From: DATBLE01 sp963775695
Lineage (GTDB): Bacteria > Actinomycetota > Thermoleophilia > Gaiellales > Gaiellaceae
DNA: 64,000 nt
Direction of reading: 5' to 3'
NCBI GenBank assembly: GCA_963775695.1
Contig: CAVZJU010000001.1
Location: 186,001-250,000, forward strand
In this document: positions 40,745 through 50,502 of the stretch, one piece after another
Layout of the letters: each line of letters starts with the position of its first letter
Position numbering within the stretch: the stretch's first letter is position 1
Notes under the pieces: generated by a model
Told to the model about the DNA's origin: nothing
Databases searched by the model: none
Seen by the model: only the letters and a program-made list of their open reading frames with translations
Translations under genes and position numbers: made by a program

Positions 40745-41362
40745 GTGAGCCCGAGCAGGCTGGAGACGTTCGCCGACGGCGTCTTCGCGATCGCGGCGAC
40801 GCTGCTGATCCTCAGCGTGGACGGCAAGGTCGGCGTTGACGGGAGCGGGAGCGGCCTCGGCGGGCAGCTCACGCACGCCTGGCCGCAGTACGTCGCCTAT
40901 GCCGTCAGCTTCTTGACGATCGGGATCATGTGGGTCAACCATCACCGGTTGATGACGCAGATCGACAGCATCGACCGGCGCTTCCTGCTGATCACGGTGG
41001 TGTTCTTGATGGCGATCGCCTTCCTCCCCTTCCCGACGAGGCTCGCGGCCGAGCACGTCCATGGGGAAGGCGCCCGGGCCGCTGCGCTCGCCTACGGATT
41101 CACATGTACGGCGATTGCGGTTCTCTTCAACGCGATCTGGCTCTACGCCTCGCGCGGCAGGCGGCTGCTCCGGAGCGATGCCAACGAGCGCGTCGTCAAG
41201 GGGATCACGCGGACGTACCTCCCCGGCCCCTGGATCTACCTGACCGCGACACTGGTCGCCTTCGCCAGCCCGGCTGCGAGCATGATCCTCTATCTCGTGA
41301 TCACCGGCTTCTACGTGTTCGAGAGCAGCCTGTTCGGCGGAAAGACCGCCGCCGACCTCTAG
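40745..41362 (+). CDS. TMEM175 family (DUF1211) potassium-channel-like protein
   Basis: 205 residues with six hydrophobic helices. The first helix has RLETFADGVFAIAATLL, a variant of the R-x-x-x-FSDGVFAI filter motif of TMEM175 channels (Ala for Ser). MWVNHHRLMTQIDSIDRRFL is also characteristic. Bacterial members form tetrameric K+ channels; whether the FAD variant conducts is unknown. GTG start one base after the previous stop. Confidence 0.85.
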   Translation: MSPSRLETFADGVFAIAATLLILSVDGKVGVDGSGSGLGGQLTHAWPQYVAYAVSFLTIGIMWVNHHRLMTQIDSIDRRFLLITVVFLMAIAFLPFPTRLAAEHVHGEGARAAALAYGFTCTAIAVLFNAIWLYASRGRRLLRSDANERVVKGITRTYLPGPWIYLTATLVAFASPAASMILYLVITGFYVFESSLFGGKTAADL

Positions 41363-41365
41363 ACT
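41360..41365 (+). promoter_or_regulatory. TAGACT -10 box of lipA
   Basis: TAGACT ends 7 nt before the ATG at 41373 and contains the TAG stop of the upstream gene (41360-41362). Confidence 0.6.
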
Positions 41366-41372
41366 CAAGCGC

Positions 41373-42290
41373 ATGGAGCAGTCGCTCCCCGTCGCCGATC
41401 GGCCGCGCCGCCCAGAGTGGATGAAGGTGCGCGCGCCGCGCTCGGACTCGCGCTACCACGACGTCCGCGAGCTGATCCACGGCGCGGGCCTGCACACGAT
41501 CTGCGAGGAGGCCCGTTGTCCGAACATCGCCGAGTGCTGGGGGCGCGGGACGGCCACCTTCCAGATCCTCGGCGACACCTGCACACGGGCGTGCCGCTAC
41601 TGCTACGTCCAGTCCGGCCGACCGGAGTCGCCGCCCGACCCCCTCGAGCCACTCCGGCTGGCGCAGACGGCCGCGCGGATGGAGCTGAGGCACGTCGTGG
41701 TGACGTCGGTCGACCGCGACGACGTCCCCGACCGTGGCGCCGGGCACTACGCGGCCACGATCCGCGCGCTCCGGCACAAGCTGCCGCAGGCGTCGATCGA
41801 GGTGCTGACCCCTGATTTCCTCGGCGTCGAGGAGGAGGCGCTGCAAACGGTGCTCGGAGCGGCGCCTGACGTCTTCAACCACAACATCGAGACCGTCCGC
41901 CGCCTGCACGCCCGGATGCGCGGGGCGAAGGCGTCGTACGACAAGGCTCTCTGGCTGCTCGGGCGCGCCAAGGAACTCGCGGCCTATCCCGTCCTGACCA
42001 AGAGCGGGGTCATCGTCGGCCTGGGCGAGACGAACGACGAAGTGGTCGAGACGATGCGCGACCTGCGCGCCCACAGCGTCGACGTCGTCACCATCGGCCA
42101 GTACCTCCAGCCCTCGCCGAAGCACGCCCGGATCGACCGCTGGGTGCACCCGGACGAGTTCCGCTGGTTCCGCGAGCAGGGCGAGGTGCTCGGCTTCGGC
42201 TCGGTCTTCTCCGGGCCTCTGGTCCGCTCGAGCTACCGCGCGGACGAGCAGCACCATGCCGCCGAGTCCGGCGGCGCGGTAGCGTACTGA
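41373..42290 (+). CDS. lipA: lipoyl synthase LipA
   Basis: 305-residue radical SAM enzyme inserting two sulfurs into the octanoyl chain made by LipB. The auxiliary cluster motif is CEEARCPNIAEC and the radical SAM cluster CTRACRYCYV, both intact. The conserved C-terminal Ser is present in GPLVRSSYRA. It starts leaderless at ATG 41373 from its own TAGACT box. It completes a local lipoylation set with LipB and an E2 substrate. Confidence 0.96.
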   Translation: MEQSLPVADRPRRPEWMKVRAPRSDSRYHDVRELIHGAGLHTICEEARCPNIAECWGRGTATFQILGDTCTRACRYCYVQSGRPESPPDPLEPLRLAQTAARMELRHVVVTSVDRDDVPDRGAGHYAATIRALRHKLPQASIEVLTPDFLGVEEEALQTVLGAAPDVFNHNIETVRRLHARMRGAKASYDKALWLLGRAKELAAYPVLTKSGVIVGLGETNDEVVETMRDLRAHSVDVVTIGQYLQPSPKHARIDRWVHPDEFRWFREQGEVLGFGSVFSGPLVRSSYRADEQHHAAESGGAVAY

Positions 42291-42292
42291 GC

Positions 42293-42496
42293 ATGGGCAT
42301 CTGGCAGCGCATCAGCTCCTGGCGGAGCAAGGACGACGCGGAGCGCGTCGCCGAGGGCGCCGGCCCGGAGCAGGCTGATCTGGACACCGCGGTCGAGGAC
42401 TACGAGAGCCTCAAGGACGACCGGTCGGTCGGCGGCTCCTACATCGCCGGCGGCATGGCCGACTACGAGCGCGACTCCGAGTCGCCGCGGCCGTAG
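42293..42496 (+). CDS. small acidic hypothetical protein
   Basis: 67 residues, not recognised: MGIWQRISSWRSKDDAERVA at the start and a Tyr/Gly/Asp-rich end (SYIAGGMADYERDSESP). It starts 2 nt after lipA and a weak TAGCGT hexamer lies 7 nt before the ATG. Possibly co-transcribed with lipA. Confidence 0.55.
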   Translation: MGIWQRISSWRSKDDAERVAEGAGPEQADLDTAVEDYESLKDDRSVGGSYIAGGMADYERDSESPRP

Positions 42497-42499
42497 GGC

Positions 42500-42820
42500 T
42501 CACGGCCCGGCTGCCCCGCCGGCGACGGCCTTGGCAGCGTTCACGAGCCCGGCGCCGAAGGCCTCCTTCGCCTTGATCACCTTCCCGCCCGGGTGGCAGT
42601 AGCCCGGGGCACGCGGCGCCGGTCAGATCCGTGTTCGACACGTCCGTCGCGCTGAGCGGCGGCGTCGCGTTCGTCAGCAACTTGACGGGCGTCACCGCCG
42701 ACTTCTTCAGGAACTTGACCAGGCCCGTCGGGCCGACCCTGAGCTCCGGATGTGCGCTCGCGATCAGAGCCAACGTGGCGGAGGCATGCGGGCCGCCATC
42801 GACGTGCCCTGGATCGCGCC
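42500..42820 (-). pseudogene. remnant of a subtilisin-like (S8) protease, C-terminal part
   Basis: Minus-strand reading in three frames recovers the end of a subtilase: GTSMAA (the catalytic-Ser motif, near 42793-42810), then PHASATLALIASAHPEL in another frame, VKLLTNATPPL, and finally CHPGGKVIKAKEAFGAGLVN to a stop at 42500 in a third. Two frameshifts (near 42793 and 42605) and loss of everything upstream of the Ser motif make it non-functional. No intact partner is nearby. Confidence 0.7.
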
Positions 42821-42874
42821 GTCGCGTCGTCGACCCCGGTTCAGGGCAACCCTAAAACGGCCGGCGACTCGGAA

Positions 42875-43435
42875 TCAACCCAAGCGTCCGACCTGGACGT
42901 GCCGGAAGCAGCCGACGAGGTGGTCGTTGACCAGACCGCACGCCTGCATCAGGGAGTAGCAGACGGTCGGACCGACGAAGCGAAAACCGCGCCGCTTCAG
43001 CTCCTTCGACATCGCGCGCGACTCGTCCGTCTCGGCCGGGAGCTCGGCGAGCTTCCGCCAGCGGTTGACCCGCGACTCTCCGCCGACGAACGACCAGAGC
43101 AGCTCGTCGAGCCCGCCGGCGGCGACCGTCGCCCTTGCGTTCGCGACCGCCGACGCGACCTTGAGGCGGTTGCGGACGATGCCCGGGTCGGTAAGCAGCC
43201 GCTCGACGTCGCGCGGGCCGAAGCGCGCGACCGCCTCGACGTCGAAGCCCGCGAAGACGCGGCGGTAACCCTCGCGCTTGTGCAGGATCGTCGACCAGGA
43301 GAGCCCCGCCTGCGCACCTTCGAGGACCAGCAGCTCGAAGAGGTGGCGCTCGTCGTGGGAGGGGACGCCCCACTCCTCGTCGTGATAGGCGAGGTAGACC
43401 GGGTCGTGCTCGGCAGCCCAGCCGCAGCGCTGCAT
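42875..43435 (-). CDS. tag: DNA-3-methyladenine glycosylase I
   Basis: 186 residues. Zinc-snap ligands Cys4 (MQRCGW), His18 (YHDEEWGVP) and the pair in NDHLVGCFRH are all present. The base-flipping pocket is ELLVLEGAQAGLSWSTIL. It excises 3-methyladenine from alkylated DNA. The ATG at 43435 fits the family's N-terminus exactly. No neighbouring repair genes are visible. Confidence 0.95.
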   Translation of the reverse strand: MQRCGWAAEHDPVYLAYHDEEWGVPSHDERHLFELLVLEGAQAGLSWSTILHKREGYRRVFAGFDVEAVARFGPRDVERLLTDPGIVRNRLKVASAVANARATVAAGGLDELLWSFVGGESRVNRWRKLAELPAETDESRAMSKELKRRGFRFVGPTVCYSLMQACGLVNDHLVGCFRHVQVGRLG

Positions 43436-43461
43436 GAGGAGATCTTGCCGCGAGAACGAGG

Positions 43462-43830
43462 CTACGGCGCAGGCGCCGAGGATGTGTGCGGCGGGGCCCG
43501 GAGCGGCGAGCAGTCCTGGAACGGGCTCCGGCGGAGCGTGGCGACGCTGCCGCGGCTCCCGCGCGCGGTGACGAAGTAGGGGGCGCAGCGCCCGAGGGCT
43601 ACCGCCGTGAAGGTAGTCGTGAAGCTGCCGGTCGAGGTCGCGCGGACGACGTGGACGCGGACCGACCCGGCGGCGGCGACCCGCACAGTGATGCGCTCGG
43701 CCGGCCGGAAGCGGACGCCGTGAACCGCGAGCGGCTCCATCGTCACCGCCCGCAGCGCGGGCGGTGAGGCGGCCGCGGCCGGAACCGCCGACCCTGCCAG
43801 GAGCGTGAGGAGCAAAGCGAGCCTCCGCAC
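43462..43830 (-). CDS. small secreted protein
   Basis: 122 residues: signal peptide (RRLALLLTLLAGSAVPAAAA), then a beta-rich domain (VHGVRFRPAERITVRVAAAG, SFTTTFTAVALGRCAPYFVT) with two cysteines. This resembles small IPT/Ig-like exported domains but the family is not certain. The GTG at 43830 is 7 nt after TACCCT, consistent with a leaderless start. Confidence 0.65.
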   Translation of the reverse strand: MRRLALLLTLLAGSAVPAAAASPPALRAVTMEPLAVHGVRFRPAERITVRVAAAGSVRVHVVRATSTGSFTTTFTAVALGRCAPYFVTARGSRGSVATLRRSPFQDCSPLRAPPHTSSAPAP

Positions 43831-43852
43831 ACCACACAGGGTAGCGTGAGAC

Positions 43853-43886
43853 GGGTGGGCCGGCACGGTCACGCGCCGGCCCACCC
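43853..43886. terminator. 12-bp hairpin after the beta-propeller gene
   Basis: GGGTGGGCCGGC and GCCGGCCCACCC flank a 10-nt loop, 12 nt past the stop of the minus-strand beta-propeller gene. It is a likely transcript end although no U-run follows on that strand. Confidence 0.6.
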
Positions 43887-43898
43887 GCTCTTTCCCGG

Positions 43899-46796
43899 TT
43901 AGCTCAACGCGAGCTGCCAGGCGCTGCGGCCGTGCGTGGCCGCAAACAGGACACGGTGCGCCCTGTCGATCGTCAGTCCGTAGACCGCGACGGGCGGGAG
44001 GCCGGTGGAGGCCGGAACCCATGCCGTCGTCCCCTTCGCCAGCACGTCGACGCCAAAGTCGGTCGACGCGTACAGGTCGCCGTTCGTGTCGAGTGCCACG
44101 TCGGTGATCGGCTGGTCGCCGAGGTCGTAGTCGATGTTCTTCCAGGTCGCGGTGTGCGTGCCCGGGTCGTACAGCACGTCGAACACGTGCCCCGGCGCGG
44201 TGCCGGCGGCGTTCGCGTACGCGTTGTAGCCCGAGAACGAGATGAACGCGTGGTTCGGGTCCGCCGGGTCGACCGTGATTCCGCTCACGAACCGCTCTGG
44301 CGTGGACGCGGTGTCTATGCGGTCGTACGTCACGGCCGAGGCCGTCGGGTCGTCCGCGTTCTTGGAGACGAACACGCGGCCGCGGCGCAGGCCGGCCCAC
44401 AGCGTGGAGGTGTCGCTCGGGGCCCGCTCCGTGGCGACGACGTAGCCGGTCGGGCCGGGGTTCTTGTCGGAGCCCCAGGGAACCGTGCCCGTGAGGTCGC
44501 CGGCCGATCCGCCGAGCGGCTGCCAGTCACCGCACGTGGTGTCGAACGGCCCGGTCCCGAAGAACTCGTTGCACTGGGCGTCCAGCTGGGCCTGCGAGCC
44601 CGCATTGTCCTGCGTCCGCCAGACGTGCTGGAGTCCGATGAACCAGCTGTTGGCGGCCGCCGTGGCGGGGTCGGCGATCAGCGGAACGTAGAACGACGCG
44701 CCCTCGCCGCTTCCGAGCAGCGGGCCGGCCATGAAGTCCCAGCCGAGCTCGTCGTTCCCCTTGAAGTTGACGTCGCCGTTCGGCGAGAAGAACGTGTGCA
44801 TCCGGATCTTCGGGTTCGCGACGTTGATGCCGGACTGGCCACCGTCGCCGAAGATGGTCACGGACCACTTCTTGCCGTTCGTCGTCGCCTGCGTCCCGTT
44901 GTCCTGCGTCCCGCCCTGGATGTCCTTCGCGCTCTTGGCGCTCGAGGACAGGCTCTGGAACTGGAGCGTCGGCAGGCCGTCGTTCAGCGACGTGATCGTC
45001 TTCGGGATCTTCGACAGCCAGTTGGTGCAGTCGTCCAGATCCGCCCCAGAAAGCCCACGGCTTGCGCACTGCGCGGACGAGTCGACGAACGAGCCGTCGA
45101 GCCGGAAGATGCCGCCGTCGTTCCCGATGAAGACGACGTCGGAGCTGAACGGCACCCCGGCGATGGCGTGCTGGTCCGGGTGGAGGCTGACGCCCTTCGA
45201 GTCGACCGTCATGTCGGTGAAGCTCGCCCCGTCGTCATGCGAGGTCTGAACCGCCCGGCCGTTCGACCGGAACGGGATCGGATCGCCGCCGAAGATCTCG
45301 TCGTACTGCATCGCGCCGCCGATGTAGACCACGTCCGGGAACCCGGGCGGGGAGTACACGGGCATGTCGTAGGAGCACTGCCCGAGGCAGTAGTTGTACG
45401 AACCGAAGCCCGGCGTGCCGTTGGTCGAGTTGGACTGCTTCGTCCACCCGCCGTTGGTTCCCCCGGTCACGAGTGTCGTCGCCGCAACTCCTCTCGCGTT
45501 GGCGACGGTATAGAAGTCCGCGCTCGCGCCATCGCCGGTGTCGCCGACATAGATTCGGAGGTTCGACCCGTCCGGAGCCAGCGAGAACTCGGTCCTCGAG
45601 AACGACGAGTTTCCGACCGTCCCACCACCGGCCGAGGCGAAGATCTGCTCCCACCCGCTGCCGGAATTGCGGTAGAGGCCGTAGTCGAACGCCGAAGCGT
45701 AGACGTCGTCGGACGTCGCGTCGATCTGGATGCCCGAGACGCCGCCCCTGAAGAAGTCGCCGCCGGTCGCCGACGTCGGATCGGTGACGTCCTGGGCGAG
45801 GATCAGCACGGGGCTGAAGCTGGCCCCTCCGTCGGTCGACTCGTAGAGGCCAACCTGCGCCGAGCCGGCGGGCGTGAAGCGACCGCCGTTCACCGACGAG
45901 GAGCCGTGCCGCGCCACATCGGTGCCGATGAAGATGTGGTCGGGGTCCGTCGGATCGACGGCGATCGCGCCGATCGAGCGGCCGGTCGCGACCGGGCACG
46001 TCAAGGACGACGGGTTGTCCGAGCAGGGGGCCGTCGGCGCGACGCTGCCGAAGACGCGCGTCCAGGTCTGGCCGCCGTCCAGCGACTTGTAGAGGCCGAC
46101 GCCGGCCTCGGAGTCGCCCGAGCCGTTGGGCTCGCCGGTGCCCACGTAGACCGTCTTGCCGGTCGTGTCGTTCGGGTCGTAGGCGATCGAGCCGATCGCG
46201 TTGGAGGGAATCGACCCGTTGGGCTCGACCCACTTCACCTTCTTCGCCATGCCGTTGTCGGTGCGCCAGACGCCGCCACCGGCGGCGCCCAGCAGCATCG
46301 GGCACGCCTTCGGGGTGCACGTGGGCGAGACGGCGATCGCCGTGGCCCGGCCCGAGAAGACCGTCTTGTTCGTGGCGGCGGTGGACTCGCTGGCCACCGT
46401 CGCAGAAGCGGGTACGCCTTGCGGCCCGACGAGCGTCCAGCCGCCCTTCGCCTTCTTCGCGGGCTTCTTCCCCTTGATCTTGGCTGCCGCCGCAGCCGCC
46501 GCCTGCCGCTGCGCGGGCGCGATCGTCAGGGCCGGGTACGCCTGGTTGGAGTAGATCTCCTGGTTCAGGCCGTCCACTCCGGCAGGCTCGCCGGTCCTGA
46601 CGGCGTTCAGCGATGTCGCGAACTGCCCCTCGCCCACTCTCATGAAGTGTGGGCTGGTGACGCGCCCCTGGTGATGCTCGGTGACCCGTGCCTGGCTCAC
46701 GCCGAGTGCGGCTCCGACAACGATCGCCATGACCACGAAGGCCCTCAGCGCGTACCGCCTGTGCGTCGGCTTCCGCCACTCGAATCGCTTGCTCAT
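43899..46796 (-). CDS. large extracytoplasmic BNR/sialidase-like beta-propeller protein
   Basis: 965 residues from the ATG at 46796 (AGGAGG site just upstream). A basic N-terminus and one hydrophobic segment (ALRAFVVMAIVVGAALGVS, about 16-34) act as signal or anchor, followed by an Ala/Lys-rich linker. The long domain holds several Asp-box blades (LYKSLDGGQTWTRVF, LYESTDGGASFSPV, VQTSHDDGASFTDM) and YVGTGEPNGSGD-type blades. It ends with VYGLTIDRAHRVLFAATHGR. Such WD40/YVTN/BNR proteins are exported and act as binding or adhesion scaffolds; sialidase activity is not supported. The frame stays open upstream to 47324, joining a zinc-ribbon/HTH segment. Confidence 0.8.
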   Translation of the reverse strand: MSKRFEWRKPTHRRYALRAFVVMAIVVGAALGVSQARVTEHHQGRVTSPHFMRVGEGQFATSLNAVRTGEPAGVDGLNQEIYSNQAYPALTIAPAQRQAAAAAAAKIKGKKPAKKAKGGWTLVGPQGVPASATVASESTAATNKTVFSGRATAIAVSPTCTPKACPMLLGAAGGGVWRTDNGMAKKVKWVEPNGSIPSNAIGSIAYDPNDTTGKTVYVGTGEPNGSGDSEAGVGLYKSLDGGQTWTRVFGSVAPTAPCSDNPSSLTCPVATGRSIGAIAVDPTDPDHIFIGTDVARHGSSSVNGGRFTPAGSAQVGLYESTDGGASFSPVLILAQDVTDPTSATGGDFFRGGVSGIQIDATSDDVYASAFDYGLYRNSGSGWEQIFASAGGGTVGNSSFSRTEFSLAPDGSNLRIYVGDTGDGASADFYTVANARGVAATTLVTGGTNGGWTKQSNSTNGTPGFGSYNYCLGQCSYDMPVYSPPGFPDVVYIGGAMQYDEIFGGDPIPFRSNGRAVQTSHDDGASFTDMTVDSKGVSLHPDQHAIAGVPFSSDVVFIGNDGGIFRLDGSFVDSSAQCASRGLSGADLDDCTNWLSKIPKTITSLNDGLPTLQFQSLSSSAKSAKDIQGGTQDNGTQATTNGKKWSVTIFGDGGQSGINVANPKIRMHTFFSPNGDVNFKGNDELGWDFMAGPLLGSGEGASFYVPLIADPATAAANSWFIGLQHVWRTQDNAGSQAQLDAQCNEFFGTGPFDTTCGDWQPLGGSAGDLTGTVPWGSDKNPGPTGYVVATERAPSDTSTLWAGLRRGRVFVSKNADDPTASAVTYDRIDTASTPERFVSGITVDPADPNHAFISFSGYNAYANAAGTAPGHVFDVLYDPGTHTATWKNIDYDLGDQPITDVALDTNGDLYASTDFGVDVLAKGTTAWVPASTGLPPVAVYGLTIDRAHRVLFAATHGRSAWQLALS

Positions 46797-47324
46797 CCCT
46801 CCTCCTCTCCGTCGGCGCGGTTGGGCGCACACGCGGTCGACGCGCGAGGCCCACACCGCTCGATTCCTTCTCTTTGGCCGTCCATACGACGGCCGGGCGC
46901 GCTCAGGCGTCCGGGCAGCGTCGCCGCCTGCCAGTGGGTCGGGGTCATCCTCGAGCAGGACCCTGACCTGCCGGTGCATCCGAAGAGCCGTCTTGTAGCT
47001 GACGCCGAACTCGCGCTCGAGGGCGCGGGCGGTGACCTGGTCGCCGCTCGTGCGCACGAGCTCGATTGCGCGGAACCACAGCCTCAGGCTCGTGCGCGAC
47101 TTGTGGAAGATCGTGCCTGCGGTCGGGTAGACGTGATGCCCGCAGAACTGGCACGAGTAGGCGGACCGACCCGCGATCCGGTGGAAGCGCGAAGCCTTCC
47201 CGCACGACGGGCAGGGCGTGCCCGCCGGACAGGACCGTTCCTTCAGGAATTCCAGACAGGAATCGTCGGTCGGAAACCGGCGATCGAACCCTGAAGGCGT
47301 CAACGGGAGTTCACCTCGAGACAC
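46797..47324 (-). other. IS1595-type transposase N-terminal zinc-ribbon/HTH coding segment, in frame with the beta-propeller gene
   Basis: From the GTG at 47324 about 130 codons read like the N-terminus of an IS1595-family transposase: DDSCLEFLKERSCPAGTPCP with two CxxC pairs (CPSCG, CQFCG), AGTIFHKSRTSLRLWFRAIE, then an HTH-like VTARALEREFGVSYKTALRM. The catalytic DDE domain is absent. About 45 Arg-rich codons follow without a stop into the ATG of the propeller gene. It could be a domesticated DNA-binding domain, either separate or fused to the membrane protein, or a transposase relic. Translation of the linker is doubtful. Confidence 0.6.
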
Positions 47325-47447
47325 GTAGACATAGACACGGTGGCAAGTACGTGCTGCATCTCCTTACGTGTTCTGTTGCCCCTCCTCGCCGCGCACAATC
47401 CTCGGGGCTCGAAGCTCCGGCGTCAAGTCGGATCGCGCCCGAGCCGG

Positions 47448-48779
<1,332 letters not shown>

Positions 48780-48785
48780 GGACCG

Positions 48786-48791
48786 AGTCTA
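48786..48791 (-). promoter_or_regulatory. TAGACT -10 box of fumC
   Basis: TAGACT on the minus strand ends 6 nt before the GTG at 48779. Confidence 0.6.
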
Positions 48792-48794
48792 GCT

Positions 48795-48995
48795 TCACAC
48801 TGCGCGCAGGTGGCGCCGCTGCACGGGACGGTCCCGCAACAGCCGCCGGGTGCGCTCGGACAGCTCGGCGCTCGATGCCCAGCCGACGTACCGGCAGCGC
48901 GGGCACTCCGCTTCGCCGCTGCGAGGCTCGGTCTCGCGTACCGACCTACGGTGCCCACAGTTGAGGCACTCGACCTGCCGGAGACGGATCTCCAT
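48795..48995 (-). CDS. small zinc-ribbon protein
   Basis: 66 residues with one zinc ribbon (CLNCGHRR ... CPRCRYVGW) and a basic C-terminal tail (RTRRLLRDRPVQRRHLRAV). Likely nucleic-acid or protein binding; function unknown. It ends just before the fumC promoter. Confidence 0.6.
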   Translation of the reverse strand: MEIRLRQVECLNCGHRRSVRETEPRSGEAECPRCRYVGWASSAELSERTRRLLRDRPVQRRHLRAV

Positions 48996-49049
48996 GCGAC
49001 ATGGATCGGCGTCGCTGCTCCGTGCGAGTGTCCCCCGTTCGAGGGATAG

Positions 49050-49075
49050 AAGGGTCAGGCTTCAGCCTGACCCTT
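49050..49075. repeat. palindrome, CAGGCT family, at the 3' end of the ferredoxin-NADP reductase gene
   Basis: Arms AAGGGTCAGGCT and AGCCTGACCCTT flank two bases. It contains the TGA stop of the minus-strand reductase gene. Confidence 0.85.
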
Positions 49076-50473
49076 GCCTTCGGGCGGCACCGGCGAAAGG
49101 CCCGGGGACAGGCTGAAGCCTGTCCCTTCTCGGCGAGCGGCATCGAGCAGCTCGCTCCATGTGACCAGCTTCACTCTGGGACGGCCCTGCGGCTCGCCGC
49201 GGCCGCGCTCCTCGGAGTCGATCGCCTCCCAGCCGGCATGGGTGATGTGCTCGACGCCGCGCTTTGCGAGCAGCTGCTCCACCGTCTCGGCGGTCGCCGC
49301 CGGATCGCCCCGCTGCAGCAGGCCGGCACGCGCGTCTTCGAGCAGGAGGTCGACGGTCTCGGTCGCGTCCTTCTTGTTCGTGCCGATCACTCCGCTCGGG
49401 CCACGCTTGATCCAGCCGGCGCAGTAGACCCCGGGTACTGCGGTGACGCGTCCGTTCTCGTTCGGAATCGTCGCGCGCCGCGCGTCGAACGGAACACCCG
49501 GCAGCTCGACACCGAGATACCCGACGCTGCGGAAGACGATCCCGCACGGAATCGTCTCGCGCTCGTCCGTGGGTTCGGCACTCACGCGCCCGGAGTCGTC
49601 GGCGACCAGCCGGTTGCGGACGATCTCGATCCCCTCGACCCGACCCTCCCCGACGATGGCGACCGGCGAAACGCAGAAACGCAGCCGGATCGCGCGCCGC
49701 TTCCCCGCCGCGGGCCGCTGTGCGTACTCCCGCAGCACCTCGACGTTGCGGCGCGCGTTGGTGTCGTGCTCGAGCGAGGCCTCGCTCGCAGGATCGAGCT
49801 CGAGCTCGGCCGGATCGACGAGCACGTCGGCGTCGGCGAGCTCGCCGAGCTCCTTCAGCTCCGGCGTCGTGAATGCCGCCTGCGCCGGGCCGCGGCGGGC
49901 GAGGAGGACGATCTCCTCGAGCCCGGAGCCGAGGATCGCCTCGATCGCCTCGTCGGTCGTGTCCGTCGGGCGGAGCTCCTCCGGCGCGAGCGCGAGCATG
50001 CGCACGACGTCCAGCGCGACGTTGCCTGCCCCGACGACCACCGCCCGCTCGCCGGAGAGGTCGAAGACGAGCCCCTGGTGGTCCGGGTGGCCGTTGTACC
50101 AGGCGACGAACTCGGTGGCCGCCCAGGAGCCGGGGAGATCCTCGCCGGGAATGCCCATCCGCCGGTCGGACTGCGCGCCGACTGCGTAGACGACGGCGTC
50201 GTACAGCTCGGCGAGATCGTCGTGCGTCAGGTCGCGGCCGACCTCGACACCGCCCAGGAACCGGAACCCGGGCTGGGCGGCGATCCGCTCGAAGGCCTTC
50301 GAGACCGCCTTGATCTTCGGGTGGTCGGGAGCGACGCCGAGACGGACGAGCCCCCAGGGCGTGGGCAGGCGCTCGAGCATGTCCACCTCGACCGGCAGGT
50401 CGGCGGCGAGCAGGTGCCCCGCCGCGTAGAACCCGGCCGGACCGGAGCCGACCACCGCGACGCGCAAGGTCAT
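49055..50473 (-). CDS. fprA: ferredoxin/adrenodoxin-NADP reductase-like flavoprotein (FprA type)
   Basis: 472 residues. FAD-binding N-terminus VAVVGSGPAGFYAAGHLLAA, NADP-binding VVVGAGNVALDVVRML and the C-terminal AGWIKRGPSGVIGTNKKDA are those of FprA/adrenodoxin reductase. It moves electrons between NADPH and ferredoxin. A TAGGAT box (50480-50485, minus) ends 6 nt before the ATG, so it is leaderless. The last 25 residues or so (from EGTGFSLSPGLSPVPPEGKG on) are encoded by two palindromic repeats and look like an added tail. The family normally ends near WSELLDAAR-like sequence. Confidence 0.92.
   Translation of the reverse strand: MTLRVAVVGSGPAGFYAAGHLLAADLPVEVDMLERLPTPWGLVRLGVAPDHPKIKAVSKAFERIAAQPGFRFLGGVEVGRDLTHDDLAELYDAVVYAVGAQSDRRMGIPGEDLPGSWAATEFVAWYNGHPDHQGLVFDLSGERAVVVGAGNVALDVVRMLALAPEELRPTDTTDEAIEAILGSGLEEIVLLARRGPAQAAFTTPELKELGELADADVLVDPAELELDPASEASLEHDTNARRNVEVLREYAQRPAAGKRRAIRLRFCVSPVAIVGEGRVEGIEIVRNRLVADDSGRVSAEPTDERETIPCGIVFRSVGYLGVELPGVPFDARRATIPNENGRVTAVPGVYCAGWIKRGPSGVIGTNKKDATETVDLLLEDARAGLLQRGDPAATAETVEQLLAKRGVEHITHAGWEAIDSEERGRGEPQGRPRVKLVTWSELLDAARREGTGFSLSPGLSPVPPEGKGQAEA
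49105..49126. repeat. palindrome, CAGGCT family, inside the reductase 3' coding end
   Basis: Arms GGGACAGGCT and AGCCTGTCCC flank two bases (GA). It lies 29 bp from the related palindrome at 49050-49075. Both are translated as part of the reductase tail. Confidence 0.85.
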
Positions 50474-50502
50474 GCGCCGATCCTAGAGCGAGCTACCGCG
50501 CT

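Noticed and set aside
43899..46796. Sialidase
   Set aside because: Asp-box blades are present, but I did not see the Arg triad or FRIP motif; the boxes alone do not show the activity.
43932..47294. Plus-strand frame of about 1120 codons opposite the beta-propeller gene
   Set aside because: Antisense shadow; the minus strand encodes recognisable Asp-box repeats and a signal anchor.
46797..47324. Intact IS1595 insertion sequence
   Set aside because: Only the N-terminal zinc-ribbon/HTH part is present; no DDE domain and no terminal repeats were found.
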